Shown: piece by piece, positions 27,040 through 35,922 of the stretch
How the letters are laid out: each line of letters begins with the position of its first letter
Position numbering within the stretch: the first letter of the stretch is position 1
From: Pseudomonas asplenii
GTDB lineage: Bacteria > Pseudomonadota > Gammaproteobacteria > Pseudomonadales > Pseudomonadaceae
Direction: 5' to 3'
Assembly (NCBI RefSeq): GCF_900105475.1
Contig: NZ_LT629777.1
Coordinates: 1,798,001 to 1,862,000 of the forward strand
Length of the DNA stretch: 64,000 nt
Made by a program: the position numbers and the translations under genes
The notes under the pieces: model-generated
What the model saw: the letters and a program-made list of their open reading frames with translations, nothing else
The model's database searches: none
What the model was told of the DNA's origin: nothing

Positions 27040-29646
27040 TCATGGGGACTCATCCTGAGCCGCTTCGGACGGGCTTGAACGAGGTGCATCGCTCGCCTCG
27101 GCACGGCATTGCGCCTCCATCTGTCGCAAGCCTTCTTTCTCGGCCAGGGTGCCCAGGTTGTAGGTGATCTGGCAGGTGTCCGCGCTGCTCGGCCCCCACT
27201 TGACCTGAAGCTGACCGCTGTCCTGCGATACGCGGACGAACGCCTTGCTGTTCTGCCCGACCACGCCGACATTGGCCTCGTTCTCATCGAACACGTCGGC
27301 ACCAAAGGGCAACGGGCTGCCATCCTCGCGACTGGCGTTGATGATCACCGCCCGGCCGCTGCTGGTTTCGTACTTCATCACCACCACGGAGCCGGCCCGG
27401 GGGGCGACGTTCTGCGAGGCGGACTTGAGTTCGACGTCGTGGGACATGTCCCGGGGATCCAGCTCGACCACATTCTGGCGGTACGGCGTGAGGTGCGGGA
27501 CCACGGCGTAACCGTTGTCGTCGATCTGGGCGTTGTTGTTGCTGCCGACCCAGGCTCCCTGGGCTCCGGGCGCATGGACCAGGCCGATGGTGTCACCCAG
27601 TTCCGGAGTCAGGGTCAGGCCGTCGGCATGGGCGACCAGGCCACCTGTCACGCCAAGCGATTGCGAGTTGTAGCCATTGCCCTGGCTGAAGCTGGTGGAG
27701 GTCACGGCGTAGCGGCTGCGGTATTGCAGGTCGGCGTTGAAGCTGCTGCCGGCGCCACGGTCGGAATGGCTGGCCGAGACGCCGTAGTTGATTTCGTTAC
27801 GTTCGCCCCAGGTGCCGCCGAGGCCGGTGCGGACGGCGCTTTGCTGGTCGCCATGGGAGAGCGTACTCGACAGGTTCGGGGCACGGCTCGAGTGGCCCAG
27901 TGGCATGCTGATGGTCAGGTCGACCTGGTTGGTGCTGCGCTCGGTCAGCAGGTCGCGGCTGCGTTGGGCGCTGACGGTGTAGTTGATGCGCTCCCAGGAG
28001 GAGCTGTAGCCGGCGGTGAAACTCAGGCTGCCGCTTTTGCGATTCCAGTAGTTCTGCGACGAGCCGGTGAGGAACACCGAGCCCTTGCCCAGGCTCTGGT
28101 TGAGGCTGATATCGAGGCGTTCGCGAACCCGGCTGACGTTTTCCAGATCGCCGCCCTGGCGGGCGATGTCGCGCAGTTGCGCGGTGTCGCGGGCACTGAG
28201 AAAGCCATCGGTCGAGTAGCGAAAGGCACCGAGGGCGAAGTTGGTTCCGGTGTCGGCGAAGTTCTTGTTGTAGCGGGCCTGCAGGCTGTGCCCGCGGCGC
28301 TTGGCAACCCCTGGAAGTTCAGCCTGGGAGGTGGTCAGGTCGAGGGAAATCGCTCCCACCGGGGTGTTGAAGGCCGCGCCGAGCAGTTGCGAGTAGTAGC
28401 CTTGCGAAGCCAGGGCGCCGACATAGCCGGTGGCGAAGTTGTTGAGACCGTACTGGAAGGTACTCTGGGCCAGCCACGGCTGGCTGTCGACGCCGAGTTC
28501 GTCCATCTCGCCGAAGCTCAGCGAGTAGCGGCTGTAGCCCGGTCGGAGCAGGTTCACGCTGGAGGCGAACGGTACGATGAATTGCCGTTGGCGGCCATCG
28601 GCTTCGGTGACGGTAACCTCCAGATCGCCGCCGTAACCGGTGGGAAACAGGTCGTTGAGCACGAACGGGCCGGGCGGCACGGTGACCTCGTCCAGCAGCA
28701 CGCCGCGTTGGCGCACGCTGACCCGCGCGTTGGTCTCGGCCACGCCGCGCACGATCGGCGCGTAGCCGGTCAGCGAGTCGGGCAGCATGCGGTCATCGGT
28801 GGACAAGGTGGCACCGCGCAGGCGGATGCTGTCGAACAGGTCGCCGGTGGTGTAGATCTGGCCGGCCATGAGTTGCGACTGCAGCCCGGGCAGTTCCCGT
28901 TGCAGGTAGGTGGCGCTGCTCTGGTAGGTGCTGCTGGACTGGCTGCTGCTGTAGGACCCGTTGTGCCGCAGGTGCCAACCGTTGAGGTTGAGACCGGTGT
29001 TCAGCCGCAGGGAGTTGGAGTACGAGGAGCTTCCCCCATTGTTGTTGACGAAGGCGTTGGCGTCGTAGCGCACGAATGCCGCATTCACGCCGCTGTCCCA
29101 GTGTTCCGGGCTGACGTAACCGCGTGCGGTGCGTGACAGGTAGAGTTGTGGAACCAACAGGTCCAGCCGCCCTTCGCCGGGGTCGAAGCTGACGCTGGCG
29201 CCGGGCACGTAGGTGCCGATATCACCACAGGTCGCCACGGGCGGTAATACCGGGGGCACGCTGTCACCTGCATCGGTGGCCTTTTGCGCGATGCCGTCGA
29301 GATCGACCCCGAGCCGGGTCAGCAGCGGCCGCTCCAGGCAGAGTTGGGCGTTGTTCAGCCCCTCGACGTTGGCGAAGGTCAGTTCTTCCCGGCCGATCCA
29401 GTTGCCGTTGACGGTGACATCCGCACGGTACTGGCCCGCCAGGACGACGTTGCCTTCGTTGAACCGCGAGATGTCGATCTGGCCGCTACCTGCGGGAAAA
29501 AACGCCGGGTTGAATTCCACCCGCTCGACTTCGTTCGCGGCCAGGGCATTGCCGGCCGCCAGCAGCAGGAGGCTATGAATGGCGCTGGCCAGGCGGCTGC
29601 GCGGGGTACGCAGGCCGCTGGGTACAGACTGGGTCTTCGGTCTCAT
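27040..29646 (-). CDS. Outer-membrane fimbrial usher (FimD/PapC family)
   Basis: About 868 residues, the family norm; forms the outer-membrane pore that recruits chaperone-subunit complexes. Signal sequence ending NALA-ANEV; the N-terminal usher motif region VEFNPAFFP and LNNAQLCLERPLLTRLGVD; plug/barrel motifs GYAPIVRGVAETNARVSV, GPFVLNDLFPTGYGGDLEV and TEADG; C-terminal domain with GSVVVMKYETSSGRAVII and DTCQITYNL. ATG 29646 preferred; a GTG lies one codon earlier. Sits between the second chaperone and the first adhesin. Confidence 0.96.
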   Translation of the reverse strand: MRPKTQSVPSGLRTPRSRLASAIHSLLLLAAGNALAANEVERVEFNPAFFPAGSGQIDISRFNEGNVVLAGQYRADVTVNGNWIGREELTFANVEGLNNAQLCLERPLLTRLGVDLDGIAQKATDAGDSVPPVLPPVATCGDIGTYVPGASVSFDPGEGRLDLLVPQLYLSRTARGYVSPEHWDSGVNAAFVRYDANAFVNNNGGSSSYSNSLRLNTGLNLNGWHLRHNGSYSSSQSSSTYQSSATYLQRELPGLQSQLMAGQIYTTGDLFDSIRLRGATLSTDDRMLPDSLTGYAPIVRGVAETNARVSVRQRGVLLDEVTVPPGPFVLNDLFPTGYGGDLEVTVTEADGRQRQFIVPFASSVNLLRPGYSRYSLSFGEMDELGVDSQPWLAQSTFQYGLNNFATGYVGALASQGYYSQLLGAAFNTPVGAISLDLTTSQAELPGVAKRRGHSLQARYNKNFADTGTNFALGAFRYSTDGFLSARDTAQLRDIARQGGDLENVSRVRERLDISLNQSLGKGSVFLTGSSQNYWNRKSGSLSFTAGYSSSWERINYTVSAQRSRDLLTERSTNQVDLTISMPLGHSSRAPNLSSTLSHGDQQSAVRTGLGGTWGERNEINYGVSASHSDRGAGSSFNADLQYRSRYAVTSTSFSQGNGYNSQSLGVTGGLVAHADGLTLTPELGDTIGLVHAPGAQGAWVGSNNNAQIDDNGYAVVPHLTPYRQNVVELDPRDMSHDVELKSASQNVAPRAGSVVVMKYETSSGRAVIINASREDGSPLPFGADVFDENEANVGVVGQNSKAFVRVSQDSGQLQVKWGPSSADTCQITYNLGTLAEKEGLRQMEAQCRAEASDAPRSSPSEAAQDESP

Positions 29647-29778
29647 CACTAATCATTCCAAACCTTGTGTGCTGCCGGATTCGGGCAAGCCGGGCCCGAC
29701 CGTCACGCAAGTGCGGACAGGGCGGGAGTCTCTTTAACGGGCTGGCGCTTCAGGCGCGCCAGGCGCTGTTTCAGCCGG

Positions 29779-30564
29779 TCATGGGGTGACCTGGGCCTTG
29801 TGCGAATGCCGTGCGCCGTAGTCGTCGATGGTCTGGAACTCGACCCAGGCCTCGCCCTTGGGCGCCGCCTTCAGGCTCGGCAGGGGAAAGCGGTTATCGG
29901 TCATGGGGTTGACCATGTTCTGCGCCCCGGTCTGGCCGATGGGCTTGACATGGTGTTGGCCCGCCGCGACCAGTTCCACCGAGTCGAAATTCAGGTGATA
30001 GGGCGTCGGGTTATGGACGTGCAGAGCTTGCCCGTGCTCGCTGGGCACCAAGCTCCAGCGCAGTTTCTGCGCTGCCTGCGAAGGTTGGTAGGGCAAGTCT
30101 TTCGGGCGGAAGAACACCTTGATGCGTGTGCGAAAGGCGAGCTGCAACTGGTTGCTCTCGGGCGCGTCCTGAGCCTTGGGCGGTACTTCCAGCATGTTCA
30201 GCCAGAACAGGCTCTCCTTGTCCGTGGGTAATGGTTCGCCGGTGTAGGCCAACCGTACGACCTGTTGCCTGCCGGGCTCCATGCGGAAGATCGGCGGGGT
30301 GGCGAGGAAGGGCACGCGGGCTTTTTCCGGTAGTACGCCTTCGTCGCCAGTGTCCAGCCAGACCTGCACCAGGGCCGGTTTCTGATTCTTGTTTTCGAAG
30401 CGTATCGTCACTTCCTTCTGGTCTGCCGGGTACACCACCCGGGTGCCGGTGATGATGACGCTGGCCTGCGTCATGAAACTGCTGCCCAGTGCCACAGCCG
30501 CCAGCATGGACAGGCCGATGAAACGGGCGAACGTGTTGGGGCATGGCAATCTGCGGGTGTTCAT
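29779..30564 (-). CDS. Periplasmic pilus chaperone (second)
   Basis: 261 residues from ATG 30564. Two-domain Ig-like PapD/FimC chaperone: VYPADQKEVTIRFENKNQKPALVQVWLD in the G1/F1 region, IFRMEPGRQQVVRLAYTG with the catalytic Arg/Lys pair, ESLFWLNMLEVPP, and the C-domain NPTPYHLNFDSVEL. It delivers subunits to the usher by donor-strand complementation. It immediately follows a first chaperone gene (gap about 19 bases) and is clearly its paralogue. The two may serve different subunit sets. Confidence 0.94.
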   Translation of the reverse strand: MNTRRLPCPNTFARFIGLSMLAAVALGSSFMTQASVIITGTRVVYPADQKEVTIRFENKNQKPALVQVWLDTGDEGVLPEKARVPFLATPPIFRMEPGRQQVVRLAYTGEPLPTDKESLFWLNMLEVPPKAQDAPESNQLQLAFRTRIKVFFRPKDLPYQPSQAAQKLRWSLVPSEHGQALHVHNPTPYHLNFDSVELVAAGQHHVKPIGQTGAQNMVNPMTDNRFPLPSLKAAPKGEAWVEFQTIDDYGARHSHKAQVTP

Positions 30565-30583
30565 GAGCAATGATCGGTCCGGT

Positions 30584-31354
30584 TCAAGAGTTGATATCGG
30601 CGCTGTGGCTGACGCGCGCGCCAAAGTCGCTGATGGCGGTGAACTCGACTTTCAGGGCACCACTGGGCGGCGTGCGCAGAGCCGGCAGCGGGAAGCGCTT
30701 GATATCGCCGGATGGCAGCAACAGGCTGTCGTTGACCTCCTTGTTCGGGGCCTTTGGATAACGCTCGTTGCGACCTTTGCCCACCAGTTCGACCGACCCC
30801 AGCGAGACGTGATACGGCGTCGGGTTGACGACTTCCAGCGCATGCCCACCCTCGTGGCGCACCAGTTTCCAGCTCAGCTTGGGGGCTGCGGCTCCCTTGG
30901 GATAGGGCAGCCCCTGTGGCCGGAAGAACACCCGTAGCCGCGAGCGAAACGACAGTTCCAGCAGGTTCCTGTCCGTGGCGCCGGCCAGGCTTGGCTGGAC
31001 TTCCAGCACGTTCAGCCAGAACAGGCTTTCGCGGTCGGTGGGCAGTGGCGCGCCGGTGTAACGCAGGCGCGGGGCCTGCTGCCTGTTCGGCTCGATGCGC
31101 AGGATCGGCGGGATTGCGGTGAAAGGGGCTTGCGCCGTCGCGGGTGTCGCATACCGGTCACCGTCGTCGAGCCAGAGCTGGACCAGGGCAGGGCGCTCGC
31201 CCTTGTTCTCCAGCCGGACCACCACCTCCTGTTGTTCGGCCGGATAGATCACACGTGCACCGTGGATGACCACGGCGGCAAACGAGGAAGCAGCGTGCAG
31301 CGATGCCGTCAGAAGGGCACAGACGACCATGCCCGAACGAGCCAGGTTGTTCAT
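30584..31354 (-). CDS. Periplasmic pilus chaperone (first)
   Basis: 256 residues. PapD-like: VIYPAEQQEVVVRLENKGERPALVQLWLD, ILRIEPNRQQAPRLRYTG, RESLFWLNVLEVQP, NPTPYHVSLGSVEL and PLPALRTPPSGALKV. A signal peptide ends near SFA-AVVI. It follows the major pilin after an 11-bp hairpin and precedes the second chaperone. Having two chaperones before one usher is less common than one. Confidence 0.94.
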   Translation of the reverse strand: MNNLARSGMVVCALLTASLHAASSFAAVVIHGARVIYPAEQQEVVVRLENKGERPALVQLWLDDGDRYATPATAQAPFTAIPPILRIEPNRQQAPRLRYTGAPLPTDRESLFWLNVLEVQPSLAGATDRNLLELSFRSRLRVFFRPQGLPYPKGAAAPKLSWKLVRHEGGHALEVVNPTPYHVSLGSVELVGKGRNERYPKAPNKEVNDSLLLPSGDIKRFPLPALRTPPSGALKVEFTAISDFGARVSHSADINS

Positions 31355-31379
31355 TGGCGAAGCTCTCGTGTTTAAGGCT

Positions 31380-31402
31380 GGACCCGCGCCAGGCGCGGGT
31401 CC
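31380..31402 (-). promoter_or_regulatory. Hairpin between major pilin and first chaperone gene
   Basis: GGACCCGCGCC / GGCGCGGGTCC inverted repeat directly after the pilin stop, with no U tract. Comparable intercistronic stem-loops stabilise the pilin part of pilus mRNAs and lower downstream expression. Confidence 0.65.
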
Positions 31403-31414
31403 GCTGGGCGACGC

Positions 31415-31978
31415 TTAGTCGGCGTACTCGACCATGAAACCGACACGGGTCTTGACCAGACCTTCGCCTGCGGCGGCCGTGGCGTAGTACTGGGCGGCCA
31501 GGGGAATGATCGCCTGGTTGTCGGCGATGACCACGCCGTCGGATTTTTCGGTGTAGACGTGGATCGGCGTACCGTCGCGCTTGGTCACCTCGATCTGGAC
31601 GTTGGTCGCGGCGTCCGCGGTGTCGTCGATGTTCAGGCGGCCGGTTGCGACATCGATGGCCGGGCTGGTCGGGTCGAAGGCAATCATGGCGGTACGGCCG
31701 TTGGTGCAAGCCGCCTCGCCTGGTGCGCCGATGCGAATCGAGAAGCCGGTGAGGTTGCGGCGATCACCGGCGTTGGTCAGCAGCGAGGCGGGCACACCAC
31801 CCAGGTCGACGTTCTTGACCACGGTGCCACCGCCCGGCGCTTCGCCTTCAATGGTGCAGGTCACGTCGGACACCCGGCCGTCGAAGTTGATAACCCCGTC
31901 ATTGGCGGCGGCAGCCGGGAGGCTGATGAGCGCGGCCAGGGCGAGGGAGACTGCGGCAGAGACTTGCGAGATTTTCAT
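31415..31978 (-). CDS. Major fimbrial subunit (pilin)
   Basis: 187 residues. Signal peptide ending AAA-ANDG, then a pilin domain: INFDGRVSDVTCTIEGE with the first Cys, ACTNGRTAMIAFD with the second, and IPLAAQYYATAAAGEG plus terminal FMVEYAD, the alternating hydrophobic C-strand recognised by chaperones. First gene of the pilus operon and separated from the rest by a hairpin, as expected for an abundantly made shaft subunit. It is unlike the four other subunits, which share a different C-terminal sequence. Confidence 0.93.
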   Translation of the reverse strand: MKISQVSAAVSLALAALISLPAAAANDGVINFDGRVSDVTCTIEGEAPGGGTVVKNVDLGGVPASLLTNAGDRRNLTGFSIRIGAPGEAACTNGRTAMIAFDPTSPAIDVATGRLNIDDTADAATNVQIEVTKRDGTPIHVYTEKSDGVVIADNQAIIPLAAQYYATAAAGEGLVKTRVGFMVEYAD

Positions 31979-32089
31979 GGAATTACCTTGAATGGTTTCA
32001 GTTGGTTTCTCTTCCGGCAGCCCTCCATGTGGAGGGTGCTAGCCTGTCGGATGAGGGGCTACTCTCGCGCAGCCGCTCCCGCTGGAACA

Positions 32090-32131
32090 TCGAGATAACT
32101 CGAAACGCGGCAGTTTCGAGATTTCTCGAAA
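32090..32131. promoter_or_regulatory. Repeated dyad operator between pilus operon and response regulator
   Basis: TCGAGATAACTCGAAA (32090-32105) and TCGAGATTTCTCGAAA (32116-32131) are near-identical 16-mers 26 bases apart. Each contains TCGAG-N4-CTCGA, an inverted repeat. They lie in the divergent promoter region and are the best candidate binding sites for the adjacent regulator. Confidence 0.65.
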
Positions 32132-32244
32132 GGCTTTCCATTTGCGCTCTGGGCGCCGGGTGCTATAAGCCTGAAAGTTCTGTAGGTATTCGCCGCGCCT
32201 CTGACCTGCGGGTTCGGCTCTTTTCTCGGGAGGACTAAACAAAG

Positions 32245-32946
32245 ATGACTAGTGCAATCCCTGGTTCCTACACAGTCATGCTGCTGGACGACCACGAACT
32301 GATAAGGGTGGGTACTTCCCTGTGGTTGTCGAAAGAGCCTGACCTCGAGGTGGTCGGTTCCTATTCCACGGGCAGGGAGTTGCTCGACGCGCTGGCCGTG
32401 AGGCAGCCGGATATCCTGGTAATCGACTTCATGCTGGGCCCGACGGAGATCGATGGGATCAACCTGATCCGTGCGCTGCGTGTGCGTTATCCCGATTGCC
32501 GGCCGCTGGTGCTGTCGGCCCATTACACCCCGGCGACGGTGTCGCTGGCGCTACGGGCGGGCAGTTGGGGATTCTTTGGCAAGAGCCAGCGCCTGGACGG
32601 TCTGGCGGCCGCGATCCGCACCGTGGCCCGGGGCAAGATCTATCTGCATCCGATCATGGCCCGGGAGGTGGCCGCGGTGACGGAGACGGAGGTTTACGAG
32701 GCAGCGAGTGCCAACGAGGCGACACACGCCTGTGCCCATGACATTCTGTCGCCCCGTGAGCGGGAGGTACTGCGTTGTTTCCTTGACGGCATGTCGGTGA
32801 ACAGCATTGCCGAGAAGTTCTCGCGCAGCGCCAACACCATCAGCACACAGAAACAGTCGGCCTATCGCAAGCTGGGGATCAAGACCGACAGCGAACTGTT
32901 CAAGTTGTCCAGTTCGCTACGGGATTCCAACGCGGTGGGTTTCTGA
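32245..32946 (+). CDS. Orphan NarL/LuxR-type response regulator (probable pilus regulator)
   Basis: 233 residues. Receiver domain with the acidic pair LLDDHE, the phosphoacceptor Asp in ILVIDFMLGP and the Lys in FFGKSQ; LuxR helix-turn-helix at the C-terminus (LSPREREVLRCFLDG, SVNSIAEKFSRSANTISTQKQSAYRKLGI). CGGGAGGAC precedes the ATG. No sensor kinase gene lies nearby. Divergent from the pilus operon across about 265 bases, hence a likely regulator of it. Confidence 0.93.
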   Translation: MTSAIPGSYTVMLLDDHELIRVGTSLWLSKEPDLEVVGSYSTGRELLDALAVRQPDILVIDFMLGPTEIDGINLIRALRVRYPDCRPLVLSAHYTPATVSLALRAGSWGFFGKSQRLDGLAAAIRTVARGKIYLHPIMAREVAAVTETEVYEAASANEATHACAHDILSPREREVLRCFLDGMSVNSIAEKFSRSANTISTQKQSAYRKLGIKTDSELFKLSSSLRDSNAVGF

Positions 32947-32969
32947 TTCCGGGCTCACGCCTGCGGGGC

Positions 32970-33641
<672 letters not shown>

Positions 33642-33647
33642 TCAATT

Positions 33648-35657
33648 CTAGCGCTTTAGCATCGCTCGTATATCCGCCAGCGCCGAGTTGCCGCGTACGG
33701 CTTTCACCTCGGTCGGCGTGTCGTCGTTGCCTTCCCAGGCGAGGTCGTCCGGCGGCAGTTCATCGAGGAAACGACTCGGTGCACAATCGATCACTTCGCC
33801 ATACTGCTTGCGCTTGGCGGCGAAGGTGAAGGCCAGGGTCTGGCGGGCGCGGGTGATCCCGACATAGGCCAGGCGCCGTTCTTCCTCGATGGTGTCGGCC
33901 TCGATGCTGGAGCGGTGGGGAAGAATCTCCTCCTCCATGCCCATGATGAACACGTAGGGAAATTCCAGCCCCTTGGAGGCATGCAAGGTCATCATCTGCA
34001 CGCCTTCGGCACCGTCTTCCTCTTCCTGCTGACGTTCGAGCATGTCGCGCAGCACCAGTTTGCCGATGGCATCTTCGACGGTCATGTCGCCGTCTTCGTC
34101 TTTTTCCAGGGTGTTCTTCAACGCCTCGATGAGGAACCAGACGTTGCTCATCCGGTAGTCGGCGGCCTTGTCGCTGGAACTGTTGGTGCGCAGCCAGTTC
34201 TCGTAGTCGATGTCCATGACCATGCTGCGCAGCGCGGAAATCGGGTCCTCGCCGGCGCACTGCTCGCGCACCCGGTCCATGAAGCGCTTGAAGCGCGACA
34301 GGCGTTCGGTGAAGCGGCTGTCCAGGTGTTCGCCCAGGCCGATCTCGTCGGTGGCGGCGTACATCGAGATCTTGCGCTCGGTGGCGTAGTTGCCGAGTTT
34401 TTCCAGAGTGGTCGAGCCGATTTCCCGGCGCGGCACGTTGATCACCCGCAGAAAGGCGTTGTCGTCGTCGGGGTTCACGATCAGCCGGAAGTAGGCCATC
34501 AGGTCCTTCACTTCCTGGCGACCGAAGAAGCTGTTGCCGCCCGACAGTCGATAGGGAACCTGGTGATGTTGCAACTTCAGCTCGATCAGCTTGGCCTGGT
34601 AGTTGCCCCGGTAGAGGATGGCGAAGTCGCTGTAGGGACGGTTGGTGCGCAGGTGCAGGGTGAGGATTTCCATGGCCACCCGCTCGGCCTCGGCGTCCTC
34701 GTTGCGGCAGCGGATCACACGGATCTCGTCGCCGTGGCCCATCTCGCTCCACAGCTGTTTCTCGAACTCGTGGGGGTTGTTCGAGATCAGCACGTTGGCG
34801 CAGCGCAGGATGCGGCTGGTGGAGCGGTAGTTCTGCTCCAGCATGACCACCTTCAGGGACGGGTAGTCGTCCTTGAGCAGCATCAGGTTTTCCGGGCGCG
34901 CGCCGCGCCAGGCATAGATCGACTGGTCGTCGTCGCCCACCACGGTGAACTGGTTGCGCTTGCCGATCAGCATTTTCACCAGCAGGTACTGGCTGGCGTT
35001 GGTGTCCTGGTATTCGTCCACCAGCAGGTAGCGTACGCGGTTCTGCCATTTTTCCAGGATGTCGGCGTTGTCCTCGAACAGCTTCACCGGCAGCAGGATC
35101 AGGTCGTCGAAGTCCACCGCGTTGAACGCCTTGAGCGTGCGCTGGTAGTGGGTGTAGACGATGGCGGCGGTCTGTTCCTTGGGGTTGCGCGCGTTTTCCA
35201 GGGCCTGGGCCGGCAGGATCAGGTCGTTTTTCCAGCTGCCGATCATGTTCTTGATCTCGTCGACGCCGTCGTCGCCCGAGTATTCCTTCTGCATGATGTC
35301 GGTCATCAGGGCCTTGACGTCGGCCTCGTCGAAGATCGAGAAACCCGGCTTGTAGCCCAGTCGTGCATGCTCCTTGCGGATGATGTTCAGGCCCAGGTTG
35401 TGGAACGTCGAAACCGTCAGGCCACGGCCTTCGCCGGCGCGCAACAGGGTGCCGACCCGCTCCTTCATCTCGCGGGCGGCCTTGTTGGTGAAGGTCATGG
35501 CGACGATGTACTGGGCGCGGATGCCGCAATTCTGGATCAGGTGCGCGATCTTGCGGGTGATCACGCTGGTCTTGCCGGAGCCTGCACCGGCGAGCACCAA
35601 AAGAGGGCCGCCGACGTAGTTCACGGCTTCTTGCTGCCGGGGATTGAGTCGGGACAT
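33648..35657 (-). CDS. rep: ATP-dependent DNA helicase Rep
   Basis: 3'-5' superfamily 1A helicase that removes proteins ahead of forks and helps restart replication. 669 residues, full length. Motifs in order: Q motif LNPRQQEAV, Walker A AGAGSGKTSVITRKI, motif II LLVDEYQDTNASQ, III VVGDDDQSIYAWRGA, IV/V MTLHASKGLEFPYVFI and VI EERRLAYVGITRARQTL. Located between xpt and the GGDEF/EAL gene, as in other Pseudomonas. Confidence 0.98.
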   Translation of the reverse strand: MSRLNPRQQEAVNYVGGPLLVLAGAGSGKTSVITRKIAHLIQNCGIRAQYIVAMTFTNKAAREMKERVGTLLRAGEGRGLTVSTFHNLGLNIIRKEHARLGYKPGFSIFDEADVKALMTDIMQKEYSGDDGVDEIKNMIGSWKNDLILPAQALENARNPKEQTAAIVYTHYQRTLKAFNAVDFDDLILLPVKLFEDNADILEKWQNRVRYLLVDEYQDTNASQYLLVKMLIGKRNQFTVVGDDDQSIYAWRGARPENLMLLKDDYPSLKVVMLEQNYRSTSRILRCANVLISNNPHEFEKQLWSEMGHGDEIRVIRCRNEDAEAERVAMEILTLHLRTNRPYSDFAILYRGNYQAKLIELKLQHHQVPYRLSGGNSFFGRQEVKDLMAYFRLIVNPDDDNAFLRVINVPRREIGSTTLEKLGNYATERKISMYAATDEIGLGEHLDSRFTERLSRFKRFMDRVREQCAGEDPISALRSMVMDIDYENWLRTNSSSDKAADYRMSNVWFLIEALKNTLEKDEDGDMTVEDAIGKLVLRDMLERQQEEEDGAEGVQMMTLHASKGLEFPYVFIMGMEEEILPHRSSIEADTIEEERRLAYVGITRARQTLAFTFAAKRKQYGEVIDCAPSRFLDELPPDDLAWEGNDDTPTEVKAVRGNSALADIRAMLKR

Positions 35658-35922
35658 GACGAAGTAAGTGATCGGTTACGAAAAAGGGCCGGCATTTTAA
35701 CAGGCTGAACGGATTCTGCCGCGCCTCTGCGACAGAGGGGACACCCCTGACGATCTAAATTTGCCGGTTTTGTTACTTTCCCGCAGGATGCGCAGATTAT
35801 TTGAGGCTATTGTTCAACCTTACGCTGTATAAGGTAGCGGTTGATAACTATTTGTATTGAAATCGCTCGATGGCGATTCATGATGACTTCGCCAATGTTT
35901 TTGCAGAGTCTAGGGAGCTGGT

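Noticed and set aside
27109..29136. 675-codon plus-strand open frame opposite the usher
   Set aside because: Antisense shadow, rich in Val, Gly and Ala without domains; the usher is unambiguous.
33915..35708. 597-codon plus-strand open frame opposite rep
   Set aside because: Antisense shadow of a fully recognisable helicase; low-complexity Val/His/Gln composition.
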